Of a stretch of 44,270 bases of DNA, positions 25,921-34,823 are shown piece after piece. The notes under the pieces were generated by a model that was not told where the DNA came from, ran no database searches, and worked only from the letters and a program-made list of their open reading frames with translations. Origin of the DNA: Leptolyngbyaceae cyanobacterium RM1_1_2 (GTDB lineage Bacteria > Cyanobacteriota > Cyanobacteriia > Phormidesmidales > Phormidesmidaceae); NCBI GenBank assembly GCA_012032345.1, contig JAAUQI010000039.1, positions 1-44,270 of the forward strand, given 5' to 3'. The position numbers and the translations under genes were made by a program. Position 1 is the first letter of the stretch; every line of letters starts with the position of its first letter.

Positions 25921-26295
25921 TCAGCCAAATAGCTGCTGCACGACCGCCAGACGAGAGCAGTCCCAGTAGTCAATGTGGGCACTGATTAAATTATCGTCGC
26001 TGAGGGTGAGTTTACTGCAGCCAGGAATTGAAATTCGAGGTTTCCAGGGTACAGGGGCTGTGAAGTGCAATATCCAGCGCGTGGTAATCGTTTGGCCCGA
26101 TCGCTCAATCCCCTGCAAATCCATGTGGGTATCGATAAACCAGTGCTGAATGAAGCCAATCATCTGCCGGTAGCGGGCTTTGCCTCTAAACTCGTTGAGC
26201 GGATCCTTGAAGTAGACCTGCTCGGTGTAGAGATCAAAGCTCTGGTTTTGGGGGAACTGAGTGTAGTCTTGCCGCAGTTGTTCAACAATATCCAT
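25921..26295 (-). CDS. DUF2358 (SnoaL/NTF2-like) protein
   Basis: A 124-residue soluble protein that fits DUF2358, a cyanobacterial and plastid family with an NTF2-like cone fold. Characteristic stretches are LRQDYTQFPQNQSFDLYTE, VYFKDPLNEFRG and IDYWDCS. The function is not established. The start ATG 26295 overlaps the upstream stop codon as TAATG, so translation is coupled to that gene. Length is normal. Confidence 0.8.
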   Translation of the reverse strand: MDIVEQLRQDYTQFPQNQSFDLYTEQVYFKDPLNEFRGKARYRQMIGFIQHWFIDTHMDLQGIERSGQTITTRWILHFTAPVPWKPRISIPGCSKLTLSDDNLISAHIDYWDCSRLAVVQQLFG

Positions 26296-26873
26296 TAGTT
26301 TGATTGAGGTATCTCCACATCAGGCCACAGTCGCTCTAGCTGCCGCTGCCATGCCTCCAGGGTATTTTGGCGGGAGTCTTTACCCATAGAGAGTTCGCCC
26401 ATCACTCCTTCGGCGTAGAACCGCTCTAGGGTTTGCATGGTATCTTCCAGGGTTTGTCCCTGTAGCTTAGCGGCCTGAATAATCTGGCGAATCTGGCCTT
26501 CTACTAAATCATTGAAGAAAGCGTCAAGTCCTGCCTGTTTCAAGGCCAGCAGCCGCTCGGTTGCTGCCTGAAAGCTCTCAAGTGTCAACGCTGCCCGATC
26601 ATGCTGAAAAACCCCCCACAGCACCGTTTCATAAAAGGCATAGCGCACCTCCTGGGTGTAGTCAAAGTTGGCCGCCAAAATCTGGGCCATGTAGGGTTCG
26701 GCTTGAGCCTGAGGCCCAATCGGAATCAGCGATCGCAGCCAGCTCAGATCTTTGGACAACAAAACTAGCAGGCGAAAATTATCGGTTTCAACCTGCCAGG
26801 CATCCGGTGGCAGAATCTGTAGGCGATCGCCAAAGCGCTGCTCTAAGTCGCGGGTAATGTCATCAGGGGTCAT
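26295..26873 (-). CDS. Conserved cyanobacterial-type protein of unknown function
   Basis: A 192-residue soluble protein with no signal or membrane helix. Mostly helical: LVEGQIRQIIQAAKLQGQTL and TMQTLERFYAEGVMGEL. The N-terminal part (about 1-80) has beta-like WQVETDNFRLLVLLSKDLSW. I do not recognise a named domain. Its stop overlaps the DUF2358 start (TAATG), so the two probably act together or are simply co-expressed. Start ATG 26873. Confidence 0.65.
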   Translation of the reverse strand: MTPDDITRDLEQRFGDRLQILPPDAWQVETDNFRLLVLLSKDLSWLRSLIPIGPQAQAEPYMAQILAANFDYTQEVRYAFYETVLWGVFQHDRAALTLESFQAATERLLALKQAGLDAFFNDLVEGQIRQIIQAAKLQGQTLEDTMQTLERFYAEGVMGELSMGKDSRQNTLEAWQRQLERLWPDVEIPQSN

Positions 26874-26914
26874 AGCTTTACCAAATTGAGATTGACTATT
26901 TTAAAAAATTGGCA

Positions 26915-26943
26915 TCAAAAAAGCCTCCCCCTAGAGGGAGGCC
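26915..26943 (-). terminator. Rho-independent terminator of the DUF4912 gene
   Basis: On the minus strand GGCCTCCCTC pairs with GGGGGAGGC (26943-26923), followed by TTTTTT (26922-26917). It lies about 45 bases after the stop of the DUF4912 gene. The stem is 7-8 GC-rich base pairs, a strong classical terminator. Confidence 0.85.
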
Positions 26944-26988
26944 ACTGAATCAGTAGTGACACGACCCAGTACTAAATCGTGCAGTAGC

Positions 26989-28314
26989 TTAGCTCAGCCA
27001 CTCTTGAACCGCTTCTGCTTTAGTGTTGGTGTGGCGAGAAGGGGTTTCACGATTAAACTTCATATGCACAGAGCGGGTTTGATCGCCATCGGCGGCAACC
27101 GCAAGAATAGGATAGTCAATCAGGCCGTCCTGGAATGACATCTGGAAGCGGAAGGTGCCATCAGGGTTGAGCTTGATCGGCTGCCCCCCAACAGTGACGC
27201 TGGCGTCTGGCTCGGTTGCCCCATAAACAATTAGCTCAGCATCAGCCACCAGCCAGAACTGACGCGGGCGAATAGGCGGTGCCGAGGCAGAGAAGCCTGC
27301 CCCCGACATGTTCATGCCCATCCCCGACATCATCAGGCCCATTCCTACCCCCGACATCGTTGCCCCCATGCCCATGCCGGATGCCGTCAGCCCTGCGCCT
27401 GAGGCTGTGGCTCCGGCCCACATCCCCACCCCAGACGGGAAGACATACGAGCTAACGGCTTGCTCAGGCGCTGCCATCTGCATTGAGCCAAACACCGATC
27501 CCGGTGCATGCTGCATCGAACCAAACAGTGAACCCGCAACTCGCTGGGCTTCCGCTGGCTTGGTCATTGTAAAGACGCTGTCCTGTAGAGGACTGCCGTT
27601 GAGCGCTCCCATGCGCTTGCTAGGCGGTGCCAGGTTGACAAAAGTTTTGCCGCGCAGATCTTCATTCCAACCTACTGTAATGAACTGATCCTCTACCCAA
27701 TCAGAAGGGTAAACGGGCGGTACCCGAACGGGAATAGACCGGGCCAGCACCAGCCAGCGGCCATCGTTGCAGACATAGCCAATTTCAGAAATATAGTCGC
27801 GATCGCTGACCGGGACAGGCACGTACCATTCTCTAGCTAGCTCATCGCACTCATACTGCTGCAGGCTATGAGGGCTTTGGTTTTCAAACTTGATGTTGGT
27901 TACGTCATAGAATCGCAAAGCCAGACGAGAACCGCCCTGTCGCCGCAGTTCTTCTTTGTGCTCATTGGGAATGTCCCAATAGACGTAAGCCCACTGGGGA
28001 TCGCGGGGCATGAGAACAATGCGGCTCTCTCCGTAACCAGAGGGCAGATCGGGCAGCTCTTGATCAACGGTTGCTAAAGCAACAGGAGCAGACTCCTCTA
28101 CGACCCGGTCAAATTTTGCGGCCTCTACCTCTGCCTGCCCTTCAGTTGCCATCGGTAGGGGGCTAGACATTGTCCGTCTGGCCTGAACAGCCTGAATAGC
28201 CGCGATTAGCTCTACCTTACGCATGCGGCTGTAGCGTGAAACTTCGCACTCGCTGGCAACTCTGCGCAGCTGCCGCAGAGTCATTTCTTCGAGGGGGGGA
28301 CGTGACTGAGTCAT
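26989..28314 (-). CDS. DUF4912 protein with Rho-N-like domain and Met/Gly-rich insert
   Basis: 441 residues. An N-terminal SAP/Rho-N-like helical domain (about 10-45: LRQLRRVASECEVSRYSRMR) suggests nucleic-acid contact. DUF4912 follows (about 90-225), with the motif ALMP/IVLMPRDPQWAYVYWDI and a second half to SIPVRVPPVYPSDW. A low-complexity region at about 300-345 is rich in Met, Gly, Ser (TASGMGMGATMSGVGMG). A final beta domain repeats part of the DUF4912 pattern (FWLVADAELIVYGATEPDA). No membrane helices. The start ATG 28314 has AAGGAG about 12 bases upstream, a strong ribosome site. It ends in a terminator. Function unknown. Confidence 0.8.
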   Translation of the reverse strand: MTQSRPPLEEMTLRQLRRVASECEVSRYSRMRKVELIAAIQAVQARRTMSSPLPMATEGQAEVEAAKFDRVVEESAPVALATVDQELPDLPSGYGESRIVLMPRDPQWAYVYWDIPNEHKEELRRQGGSRLALRFYDVTNIKFENQSPHSLQQYECDELAREWYVPVPVSDRDYISEIGYVCNDGRWLVLARSIPVRVPPVYPSDWVEDQFITVGWNEDLRGKTFVNLAPPSKRMGALNGSPLQDSVFTMTKPAEAQRVAGSLFGSMQHAPGSVFGSMQMAAPEQAVSSYVFPSGVGMWAGATASGAGLTASGMGMGATMSGVGMGLMMSGMGMNMSGAGFSASAPPIRPRQFWLVADAELIVYGATEPDASVTVGGQPIKLNPDGTFRFQMSFQDGLIDYPILAVAADGDQTRSVHMKFNRETPSRHTNTKAEAVQEWLS

Positions 28315-28761
28315 AAAAATTGATCTCCTTAGCGCTTCACTATAAATAAATAAATGCTTTAAACCCGCTCAGCAGCCTGTAACAGCTAGCAGAAGACTAC
28401 TGGTAGACATTCACGATCTGGTTGGGATCGCATTTGTGAAACTATATTACAGAAATTTCAGGACAAATCGAGTCAATCAAGCCTTCCTTTTTAGGGCTTT
28501 TGAGAGCTTTATCCGGGTTTTTACGAGGTGTCAGGGACTTCGGGGATCGTATTGTCAGGAAAACATGACAATTAATAGCAAAGCGATCCCCAAACACATT
28601 AACCAGCTTTGGCTTTTGATCCCGAAGCATAGGCCAGTCTTATTGCTGAGAGGAATGTAGTAGGGAGTCTGACGATTTATGTCATGCTGGACTGGGTGAT
28701 TTTGCTCAAGCACCCAAACACGCCCTTTGCTTTTGCCGCTGTGTCAGATTCAAAGAAGTTT
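28315..28761. other. Divergent regulatory region
   Basis: About 370-450 bases between the DUF4912 gene (minus) and the DUF2993 gene (plus). No gene is supported here. It holds the strong ribosome site of the DUF4912 gene near 28327-28332. No clear -10/-35 pairs or operators were assigned. Confidence 0.4.
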
Positions 28762-29583
28762 ATGAATTTGAGTTCAGGTCGCTCAGGGGATCGCTCAAGG
28801 GGGGCAGCGACATCGGCTGAGGCTCAGTCTCGGCTAGAGGCTGAGCCTGACAGCGGCAGTCGCTTGATTGGCCGGGTTCTGTCTCCAGCACTGTGGCTGT
28901 GGTTGCGCACACAGGTAGAGCATTCTGAAGATTTGCAGTTTGAAATTATCAGCAGCGATCGCCGTCTGCTACAGGGTTGGGTGTCTCAGGTCAACTTATT
29001 AGCTCGCACTGCTGTTTATCGGGGGTTAAGGCTAAGTCAAGTGCAGCTAGCGGCTACCCATATCCGCATTAATCTAGGACAGGTCGTGAGAGGAAAGTCC
29101 CTACGGCTGCTGGAGCCTTTTCTAATTTCAGGCCAGGTGAGGCTGAGTGCATCTGACATTAAAGCCTCCTTACAGACTGTGACTATGTCTGAGGCGCTGC
29201 AAAATTTTTTGGTCAAGATTTGCCTGAGCGATCGCACCTCATCCCTTCTATCTGACAAAGTCAAGGCGATCGCTCAGGTACCGCCGACTCAGCTCACAGG
29301 CTCAGGTTATCTACGCGGAGATGTTTTAACTATCTGTTTGAGCGATCGCCAGACTCAGGCGCATTTGATCCTCAGCACCCGTTTGCAGATAGAGCAGGGA
29401 CGACTATTGACGCTGCTGCAGCCGCAAATGCTTGACAATCCGGCTGCGATCGCCGGAACTCCCCTAACGGAGCTGCACGGGCTGCAGGTAGACCTGGGGG
29501 CTGACGTAGAAATTCAAACCCTTGAATTTAGAGACGGGCAACTGCTCTGCCAGGGCAGCGTTAAAGTTAACCCCGCCAACTAG
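28762..29583 (+). CDS. DUF2993 (LmeA-like) domain protein
   Basis: About 273 residues from ATG 28762 (MNLSSGRSG); an upstream ATG at 28684 would add 26 residues of poor quality. The DUF2993 pattern is clear: LIGRVLSPALWLWLRTQVEH, then VSQVNLLARTAVYRGLRLSQ, LQNFLVK and DLGADVEIQTLEFRDGQLLC. The family includes mycobacterial LmeA and lipid-binding-like beta-sheet proteins, and many members occur in cyanobacteria. No signal peptide is apparent. It converges on cdsA with 28 bases between the stops. Confidence 0.82.
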   Translation: MNLSSGRSGDRSRGAATSAEAQSRLEAEPDSGSRLIGRVLSPALWLWLRTQVEHSEDLQFEIISSDRRLLQGWVSQVNLLARTAVYRGLRLSQVQLAATHIRINLGQVVRGKSLRLLEPFLISGQVRLSASDIKASLQTVTMSEALQNFLVKICLSDRTSSLLSDKVKAIAQVPPTQLTGSGYLRGDVLTICLSDRQTQAHLILSTRLQIEQGRLLTLLQPQMLDNPAAIAGTPLTELHGLQVDLGADVEIQTLEFRDGQLLCQGSVKVNPAN

Positions 29584-29611
29584 CCCTAAAATCCAGCTCA
29601 AATCGGCTTGA

Positions 29612-30484
29612 TTACACACTCGGCAACAGCGGCAGCAGCAGCGTCACAAAGTAGTAAACCAGCGGTGCCGTGAATACGTAGCTATCTGTACGGTCTAAAA
29701 TACCGCCATGCCCTGGAATTAGCTGACCTGAGTCTTTAACCCCGGCATCTCGCTTCATCAGTGACTCGGTTAGATCCCCCAGCAGGCTAGAGATGCCAAT
29801 CAGCATACCGAGAGCGGCTCCTGCTAGGCTCCAGAGCGGCCACTGCAGCAGCCAAGCTCCGGCGATACCCACACTGATGCTGCCCGCCAAGCCAAAAACG
29901 GCCCCTTCAACGGTCTTTTTGGGGCTGATGTTAGAAAGAGGCGTTTTGCCGAATAGCCGCCCCATCGCGTAAGCGCCAATGTCAGCCGCCCAGATACAGG
30001 CAAAGGCTAGGAGCGTAGCACTGAGTCCCTGAGGAAGCTCTGGCACTGTCGGCCATGCGGTTGGCCAGTAGCCCGATAGCGGTAGATTACTGGTTTGAGT
30101 AGCTTCTAGCTGACGTAATCGAACCCAAAAGCTAGGCAGATACCCCCCATAAAACAGTCCCAAAATTGAGGCGGCTACATCCGCAATCGTGGCAAACTTG
30201 GGCTGAAACAGAAGATAAAAACAAATAAAAGTGCCTGCTAGAGGCAGCAGCGCATCAGCCAAGGGAGGCGAGAGATAAGAAGACACTAGCAAAATCTGGC
30301 TAACGGCCATTGTGGTTTTAGCAGCAGGCAAAATGCCTTTAGCTCTGACCAGTCGGAAGATCTCTAGCTGTCCCAAAAAAATTAGCACCCCAAAGGCTGC
30401 CGTAAAATATACCCCCCCCAGTACAGTCGCTATCAGCGCGATCGCGATCGCAATAATTCCGCTAATGATCCGGGGCCAAGGCAT
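29612..30484 (-). CDS. cdsA: Phosphatidate cytidylyltransferase
   Basis: CdsA makes CDP-diacylglycerol from phosphatidate and CTP in the membrane. The 290 residues hold about eight hydrophobic helices. The family signature is near the C-terminus: [20 protein letters not shown], then [20 protein letters not shown], which carry the catalytic Asp residues. Also conserved is [20 protein letters not shown]. Start ATG 30484 (MPWPRIISG). Length is a little above the usual 260-285. It converges on the DUF2993 gene. Confidence 0.94.
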   Translation of the reverse strand: MPWPRIISGIIAIAIALIATVLGGVYFTAAFGVLIFLGQLEIFRLVRAKGILPAAKTTMAVSQILLVSSYLSPPLADALLPLAGTFICFYLLFQPKFATIADVAASILGLFYGGYLPSFWVRLRQLEATQTSNLPLSGYWPTAWPTVPELPQGLSATLLAFACIWAADIGAYAMGRLFGKTPLSNISPKKTVEGAVFGLAGSISVGIAGAWLLQWPLWSLAGAALGMLIGISSLLGDLTESLMKRDAGVKDSGQLIPGHGGILDRTDSYVFTAPLVYYFVTLLLPLLPSV

Positions 30485-31165
30485 AAAGACTAAAGTTAGT
30501 GAGAGGTTTGCTAAAAGCTGGCTGAGCGATCGCTGCTCGGACGCCTTAGACAGGTAAATGTTATCTGAACAACTTACCTGAAAACAAAGGGAATTGTGAC
30601 TATCGCTGGTCTAAAGCTGGTTAACGGCCAAAACTCTTGCACCTGTGATTCTGCTGTAGGCTGAGTGAAGTTTAGGCGCAACCCAGCAAAACCGCTGTTA
30701 ACGTTGGGTTTCACTTTGTTCCACCCAATCTACGCGAGGAACTTTTGTCAGTCAAGCAGAGTCTCAAGTAACTTCCCGCACAAGTTCCCCAGTAGTTCAA
30801 CCAGTAGCTCAACAGGTCAGGCATTGACTGTCAGCAACCTCAGCTTGCAGCTAGTAAACAGTGTATGTAATCTGCAAAAAATCAGGGCCACCATAGGGGC
30901 CAAATGCACCCCCTGAGATTTTGCGATTGAGCTAAAAATCGGTGAAAATTTGTCGTCACCTTTAACCTAAACTTAACAGGCTGATGACAAAATATTGATA
31001 GATTTAAGCATCTGCCCAGGGTGGTATAGGGTTACGGGTCTAACAGATTTTTAGTCATTTCTAATCTATAGATATGACGGGTGTACTAAAAAATATTTGC
31101 CCAGCCAGCCTGCTGCGCTTGCCTCCTAATTTTTATTCATCGTTGCCTAGCCAACGCTACACTTT
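30485..31165. other. Large intergenic region
   Basis: 681 bases between divergent cdsA and a histidine kinase gene. It contains the palindromic repeat at 30657-30734. No supported gene was found; small open frames show no family features. The rest, including 30900-31080, is AT-rich and may hold promoters. Confidence 0.45.
30657..30734. repeat. Imperfect palindromic repeat (GTAGG...CTAC)
   Basis: GTAGGCTGAGTGAAG at 30657 and AGGCGCAACCCAGC pair with CGTTGGGTTTCACTTTG and CCACCCAATCTAC (ending 30734). The right half matches the 'GTAGGTTGGGTGGAACGAAG' repeats seen across cyanobacterial genomes, read on the minus strand. About 78 bp, capable of a long hairpin. Confidence 0.65.
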
Positions 31166-32605
31166 ATGCGGGCTCTTAACCTTCAATCGCCCCTCACAGC
31201 GCTACAGCTCTACGAATTCCAGGTTGAAACTCACTGTCCTGGGCAGGTCGTCTACGACATACTGGCTGCGGAAGTTGTTATTCCCGGCGTCATCCTGACC
31301 GAGGATAACGCTTTCTACGGCGTTATCTCCCGACGTTGTTTTTTAGAAGCCATGAGCCGTGCCTACGGCAGAGAGCTGTTTTTGAGGCGTCCTATCGGCA
31401 TACTGTACGAATTTATTGCTGCTGACATTCTGCAGCTCCCTGGAGCCACTCTGGTGACAGAGGCCGCTCATCTAACCCTACAGCGCCCAACCGATCTGCT
31501 TTATGAGCCTTTAGTTGTCAAGCTAGCTCCGCAAAGCTACCGTCTAGTCGATGTTCATCAGCTCCTGATGGCTCAGGCAGAAATTCATCGGCTAACGTCT
31601 CAGCTTTTGCGCGAAAAGACCCACGCTGAACTGATGCAAAATGAGCGTCTGGCCAGCTTAGGGAGATTGCTAGCAGGTGTTGCTCATGAGATTCGTAACC
31701 CGGTCAACTTTATCTGGAATAATCTGCAGTATTTATCCGAATATAGCCTGGCTCTCATCGATCTAGTCGGAACTTGGGACGCTGACGCCGCCGACCGCCA
31801 CTCGCAAATTCAGCACCTCAAGCAAACCTACGATTTTTCCTTCATTGCAGAAGACCTACCCAAGATTCTCGGCAGTCTCGAAACAGGTACCGATCGGCTG
31901 CGGCATCTGGTAGAAAGCCTGCGAACGCTGTCTCGCATGGATGAGAAAACCCTCACCTCAGTGGATGTTCATGTCAGCTTAGAAAATACGCTGCTGATTT
32001 TGAGCAATCAGATCAAAACTGGCATTGAAGTAAGCAAGCAGTATGGGGAACTGCCGATGATCGACTGCTATGCTGGGCAGCTTGGGCAGGTTTTTATGAA
32101 CATTATCAGCAATGCTATAGACTCGCTGCAGGCTCATCAGGCAAGTTTGAAGCCTGAACTGGTGCTGCCAACTGGTGAAAACGCCACTGTCCCAGCCTCT
32201 AGCTGGGAACCCAGAATCAGCGTGACCACGGCTCTATGCTCAAAGCTGCCTGTTGATGCTGATGATACCCCAACGGCTGCTCATGCATGGATTTCAGTTC
32301 GTATTGCAGATAACGGGCCAGGAATTCCTGAGTCAGTCCAAAGAAAAATCTTTGACGACTTTTTTACCACCAAGCCAATTGGTAAAGGTACAGGGCTGGG
32401 GTTGTCTATTAGCCGTGATATTGTGGTGAATCATCATCAGGGACAGCTAATATTGCGATCGCCCTGTCTGTTTTCAGCCGAAACCCAGCGGGCCTACGGG
32501 GCCGAGTTTGAAATTCTGCTGCCCTTGATTCCGGCTGAGATCCTGTCACCTGTCGCTCAGGTGCCGCCGAGGCTTGCAGAGCAGCAGACTCAGCCCGCAG
32601 AATAG
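31166..32605 (+). CDS. Sensor histidine kinase with N-terminal CBS-like region
   Basis: A 479-residue soluble histidine kinase. Residues about 15-135 look like a CBS-pair-like sensory module (VVYDILAAEVVIPGVILTED, YGVISRRCFLEAMS) seen before cyanobacterial GGDEF and kinase domains; that call is tentative. A short coiled coil follows (135-160). HisKA has His174 in AGVAHEIRNPVNF. HATPase has MNIISNAIDSL, IADNGPGIPESVQRKIFDDF and KGTGLGLSISRDI. An insertion of about 45 residues sits between the N box and the G1 box. No membrane helix. Start ATG 31166. No response regulator is adjacent. A HAD gene follows 21 bases downstream, so they may share a transcript. Confidence 0.88.
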   Translation: MRALNLQSPLTALQLYEFQVETHCPGQVVYDILAAEVVIPGVILTEDNAFYGVISRRCFLEAMSRAYGRELFLRRPIGILYEFIAADILQLPGATLVTEAAHLTLQRPTDLLYEPLVVKLAPQSYRLVDVHQLLMAQAEIHRLTSQLLREKTHAELMQNERLASLGRLLAGVAHEIRNPVNFIWNNLQYLSEYSLALIDLVGTWDADAADRHSQIQHLKQTYDFSFIAEDLPKILGSLETGTDRLRHLVESLRTLSRMDEKTLTSVDVHVSLENTLLILSNQIKTGIEVSKQYGELPMIDCYAGQLGQVFMNIISNAIDSLQAHQASLKPELVLPTGENATVPASSWEPRISVTTALCSKLPVDADDTPTAAHAWISVRIADNGPGIPESVQRKIFDDFFTTKPIGKGTGLGLSISRDIVVNHHQGQLILRSPCLFSAETQRAYGAEFEILLPLIPAEILSPVAQVPPRLAEQQTQPAE

Positions 32606-32626
32606 AGCAATGGTTCTTAAAAGTTC

Positions 32627-33406
32627 ATGAGCAACTTCCAGCCTGTACTGCTTGCTTTCGATTTTGACGGGGTCATCTGTGACGGCCTGCTGGAATACTT
32701 TCAAACGGCTTGGCGAGCTTACCAGCGCCTATTTCCAGACGCTCCGGCCCAGCCACCCACAGGTCTGGCAGAGCAGTTCTATCCGCTGCGGCCCGTCATT
32801 GAAACCGGCTGGGAAATGCCAGTTTTGCTCAGAGTGCTGATTCAAGGCACAACAGCCACCCAAATCTTGTCGGACTGGCCGACGCTGGCGCGAACCACAA
32901 TTGCGCAGGCACAGATTGAGAGCGATGAGGCCATGTCTGCGGTAGACAGTGTGCGAGATGACTGGATTCGCAGTGATTTAGACAACTGGCTGGCCCAGCA
33001 TCGCTTTTATCCAGGCGTTTTAGAGCGGCTGCAGCGGTGCCTGACGGCTGATTTAGTCGTTGTTATTATCAGCACCAAAGAAGGGCGCTTTATTCAGCAG
33101 CTACTGCAGCAGCAGGGAGTTAACTTTCCTGGAGCCAAGATTTTTGGCAAGGAGGTCAAGCAGCCCAAAACCCAAACCCTAAGACAGTTGGCGGCTGATT
33201 TTGCTGTAGAGCAGGGAATATGGTTTGTTGAGGATCGGGTACAAACGCTGCAAAAGGTACAGCAGGCCGAAGATTTAAGCCAGGTTGAGCTATTTCTAGC
33301 CGACTGGGGCTACAACACCGAGGGCGATCGCGCTCTTGCCCAGCACGATCCGCGCCTGCATCTGCTATCCTTATCGCAATTAGTACAAGAGTTCTCAGCC
33401 TGGTAA
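32627..33406 (+). CDS. HAD-superfamily hydrolase
   Basis: A 259-residue HAD phosphatase-like protein. Motif I is LLAFDFDGVICDGLLEYF (the two Asp of DFDGV). Motif II is VVIISTKEGRF, motif III has FGKEVKQPK, and motif IV is WFVEDRVQTL. A helical cap sits between motifs I and II. The substrate is unknown; sugar or nucleotide phosphates are typical of this group. Start ATG 32627, 21 bases after the histidine kinase gene and 20 bases before the NurA-domain gene, so an operon is likely. Confidence 0.88.
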   Translation: MSNFQPVLLAFDFDGVICDGLLEYFQTAWRAYQRLFPDAPAQPPTGLAEQFYPLRPVIETGWEMPVLLRVLIQGTTATQILSDWPTLARTTIAQAQIESDEAMSAVDSVRDDWIRSDLDNWLAQHRFYPGVLERLQRCLTADLVVVIISTKEGRFIQQLLQQQGVNFPGAKIFGKEVKQPKTQTLRQLAADFAVEQGIWFVEDRVQTLQKVQQAEDLSQVELFLADWGYNTEGDRALAQHDPRLHLLSLSQLVQEFSAW

Positions 33407-33426
33407 TATACTGCGCTCCACATAAT

Positions 33427-34710
33427 ATGCTGGATCTAATGAAAATTGCCCAGCAGATGCAGGGCATCAGCGATCACCTGACCCGCGAAGCGGCTGCCGC
33501 CCGACTGCGGATTGAAAAAGCAGAGCAACTGCTGCATCAGATTCAACCGCGCCAGGCTGAGCGCGTCGCGCAGCTCAATCAGTGGCGCGATCGCATGATA
33601 TTTACAGCGGCTGAACCCGTAGAATCTTTAGCCACCCGCGCCACGCTGGCGATAGCGGCAGCAGCCCACAGCGTTATTGCCACAGACGGTTCGCAAATTT
33701 CGCCCAGCCACCACGAGATTGCCTACTGCTACTTAATCAACGTTGGTCGGATCGGACTGCACTATGGCCAGGGGCGTCATCCGCTGTTAGATAGCCTACC
33801 AGAGGTAATTTATCGGCCAGAAGATCTGCACGTCTCTCGACAGTGGGGCATCGGCCCCGAGGAGTGGATGGGCTATCGGCGCACAGTGTCAGAGGCGGTG
33901 GTGCTGGCGGAGTTGGGTAAGGCGCTGAGTGCTGAAGAGGTACCCGCAAAAATTGAGGAGAAGACACGAACTGAGGAGGCAGAAGAGGCAGCGCTGACGG
34001 GCCAGCTGAGCCTCTTGAGCGCTAAAGCAGCCAGTAAGACGCTGCCACCCAAATTGGCAATGGTAGACGGCTCTTTGATTTACTGGTTTTTAGAGCCGCT
34101 GCCGGGAGAGGCCCGCGATCGCATTTTGCAGCCTATTTTAGACGCTTGGGAGCAGCTTTATCAGGAGCGAATTCCGCTGGTGGGCTATTTGAGTGCATCT
34201 CGCAGTGGAGAAGGGCTGAACTTTTTGAAATTAGAAAGCTGCCCCTACCCGGAGCCAAACTGCCTGAGCTACTGTGCTGAGCGCAGCGACCCACCCCCCT
34301 GTCAGGTGTTTGAGCCACTGCGAGATGTAGCCCTGTGGTCTACCCTGCTAGAGCCGGGTCAGCGTAGCCCCCTCTGGCGCAGCTCAGCCGAGATTTTATC
34401 GCAATACGAACACCACACGATTTACTTTTGCTATGTGCATGTGGGTTCAGAGGTGGCGCGAGTAGAAATGCCGCGCTGGGTAGCGACCGATACGGCTCTG
34501 TTTGAGTCGGCTTTGAGTATTGTGCTGGCTCAGGTACAAAAAGGCTACGGCTATCCGGTAGCCCTGGCAGAAGCGCACAATCAGGCAGTGGTGCGAGGCG
34601 GCGATCGCGCTCGATTTTTTGCCTTGCTAGAGCAGCAGATGATTAGATCCGGACTGCGCAATGTCGGCACTTCCTATAAAGAAGCCCGCAAGCGCGGCAG
34701 CATTGCCTAA
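33427..34710 (+). CDS. NurA-domain protein
   Basis: A 427-residue protein with a NurA nuclease domain. In archaea NurA works with HerA in end resection. Hallmarks are VIATDGSQISPSHH (about 83-96) and LAMVDGSLIYWFL (about 210-222), carrying the metal-binding Asp residues, and a C-terminal YGYPVALAEAHNQAVVRG. A central Glu-rich insert (EEKTRTEEAEEAA) is variable. It is a cyanobacterial homologue with unknown partners. No HerA is in the window. Start ATG 33427. Likely in an operon with the HAD gene. Probably cytoplasmic; nuclease activity is inferred. Confidence 0.85.
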   Translation: MLDLMKIAQQMQGISDHLTREAAAARLRIEKAEQLLHQIQPRQAERVAQLNQWRDRMIFTAAEPVESLATRATLAIAAAAHSVIATDGSQISPSHHEIAYCYLINVGRIGLHYGQGRHPLLDSLPEVIYRPEDLHVSRQWGIGPEEWMGYRRTVSEAVVLAELGKALSAEEVPAKIEEKTRTEEAEEAALTGQLSLLSAKAASKTLPPKLAMVDGSLIYWFLEPLPGEARDRILQPILDAWEQLYQERIPLVGYLSASRSGEGLNFLKLESCPYPEPNCLSYCAERSDPPPCQVFEPLRDVALWSTLLEPGQRSPLWRSSAEILSQYEHHTIYFCYVHVGSEVARVEMPRWVATDTALFESALSIVLAQVQKGYGYPVALAEAHNQAVVRGGDRARFFALLEQQMIRSGLRNVGTSYKEARKRGSIA

Positions 34711-34823
34711 AAAGCGCCTCACGACATCTATCTAAATATCGAAATCGGCTTGCACACACTAGAATGAGTGGAAATGTATCGGTTCAGGGTGTAGTCAATT
34801 CACAACCACCATCGTAGATAGCT

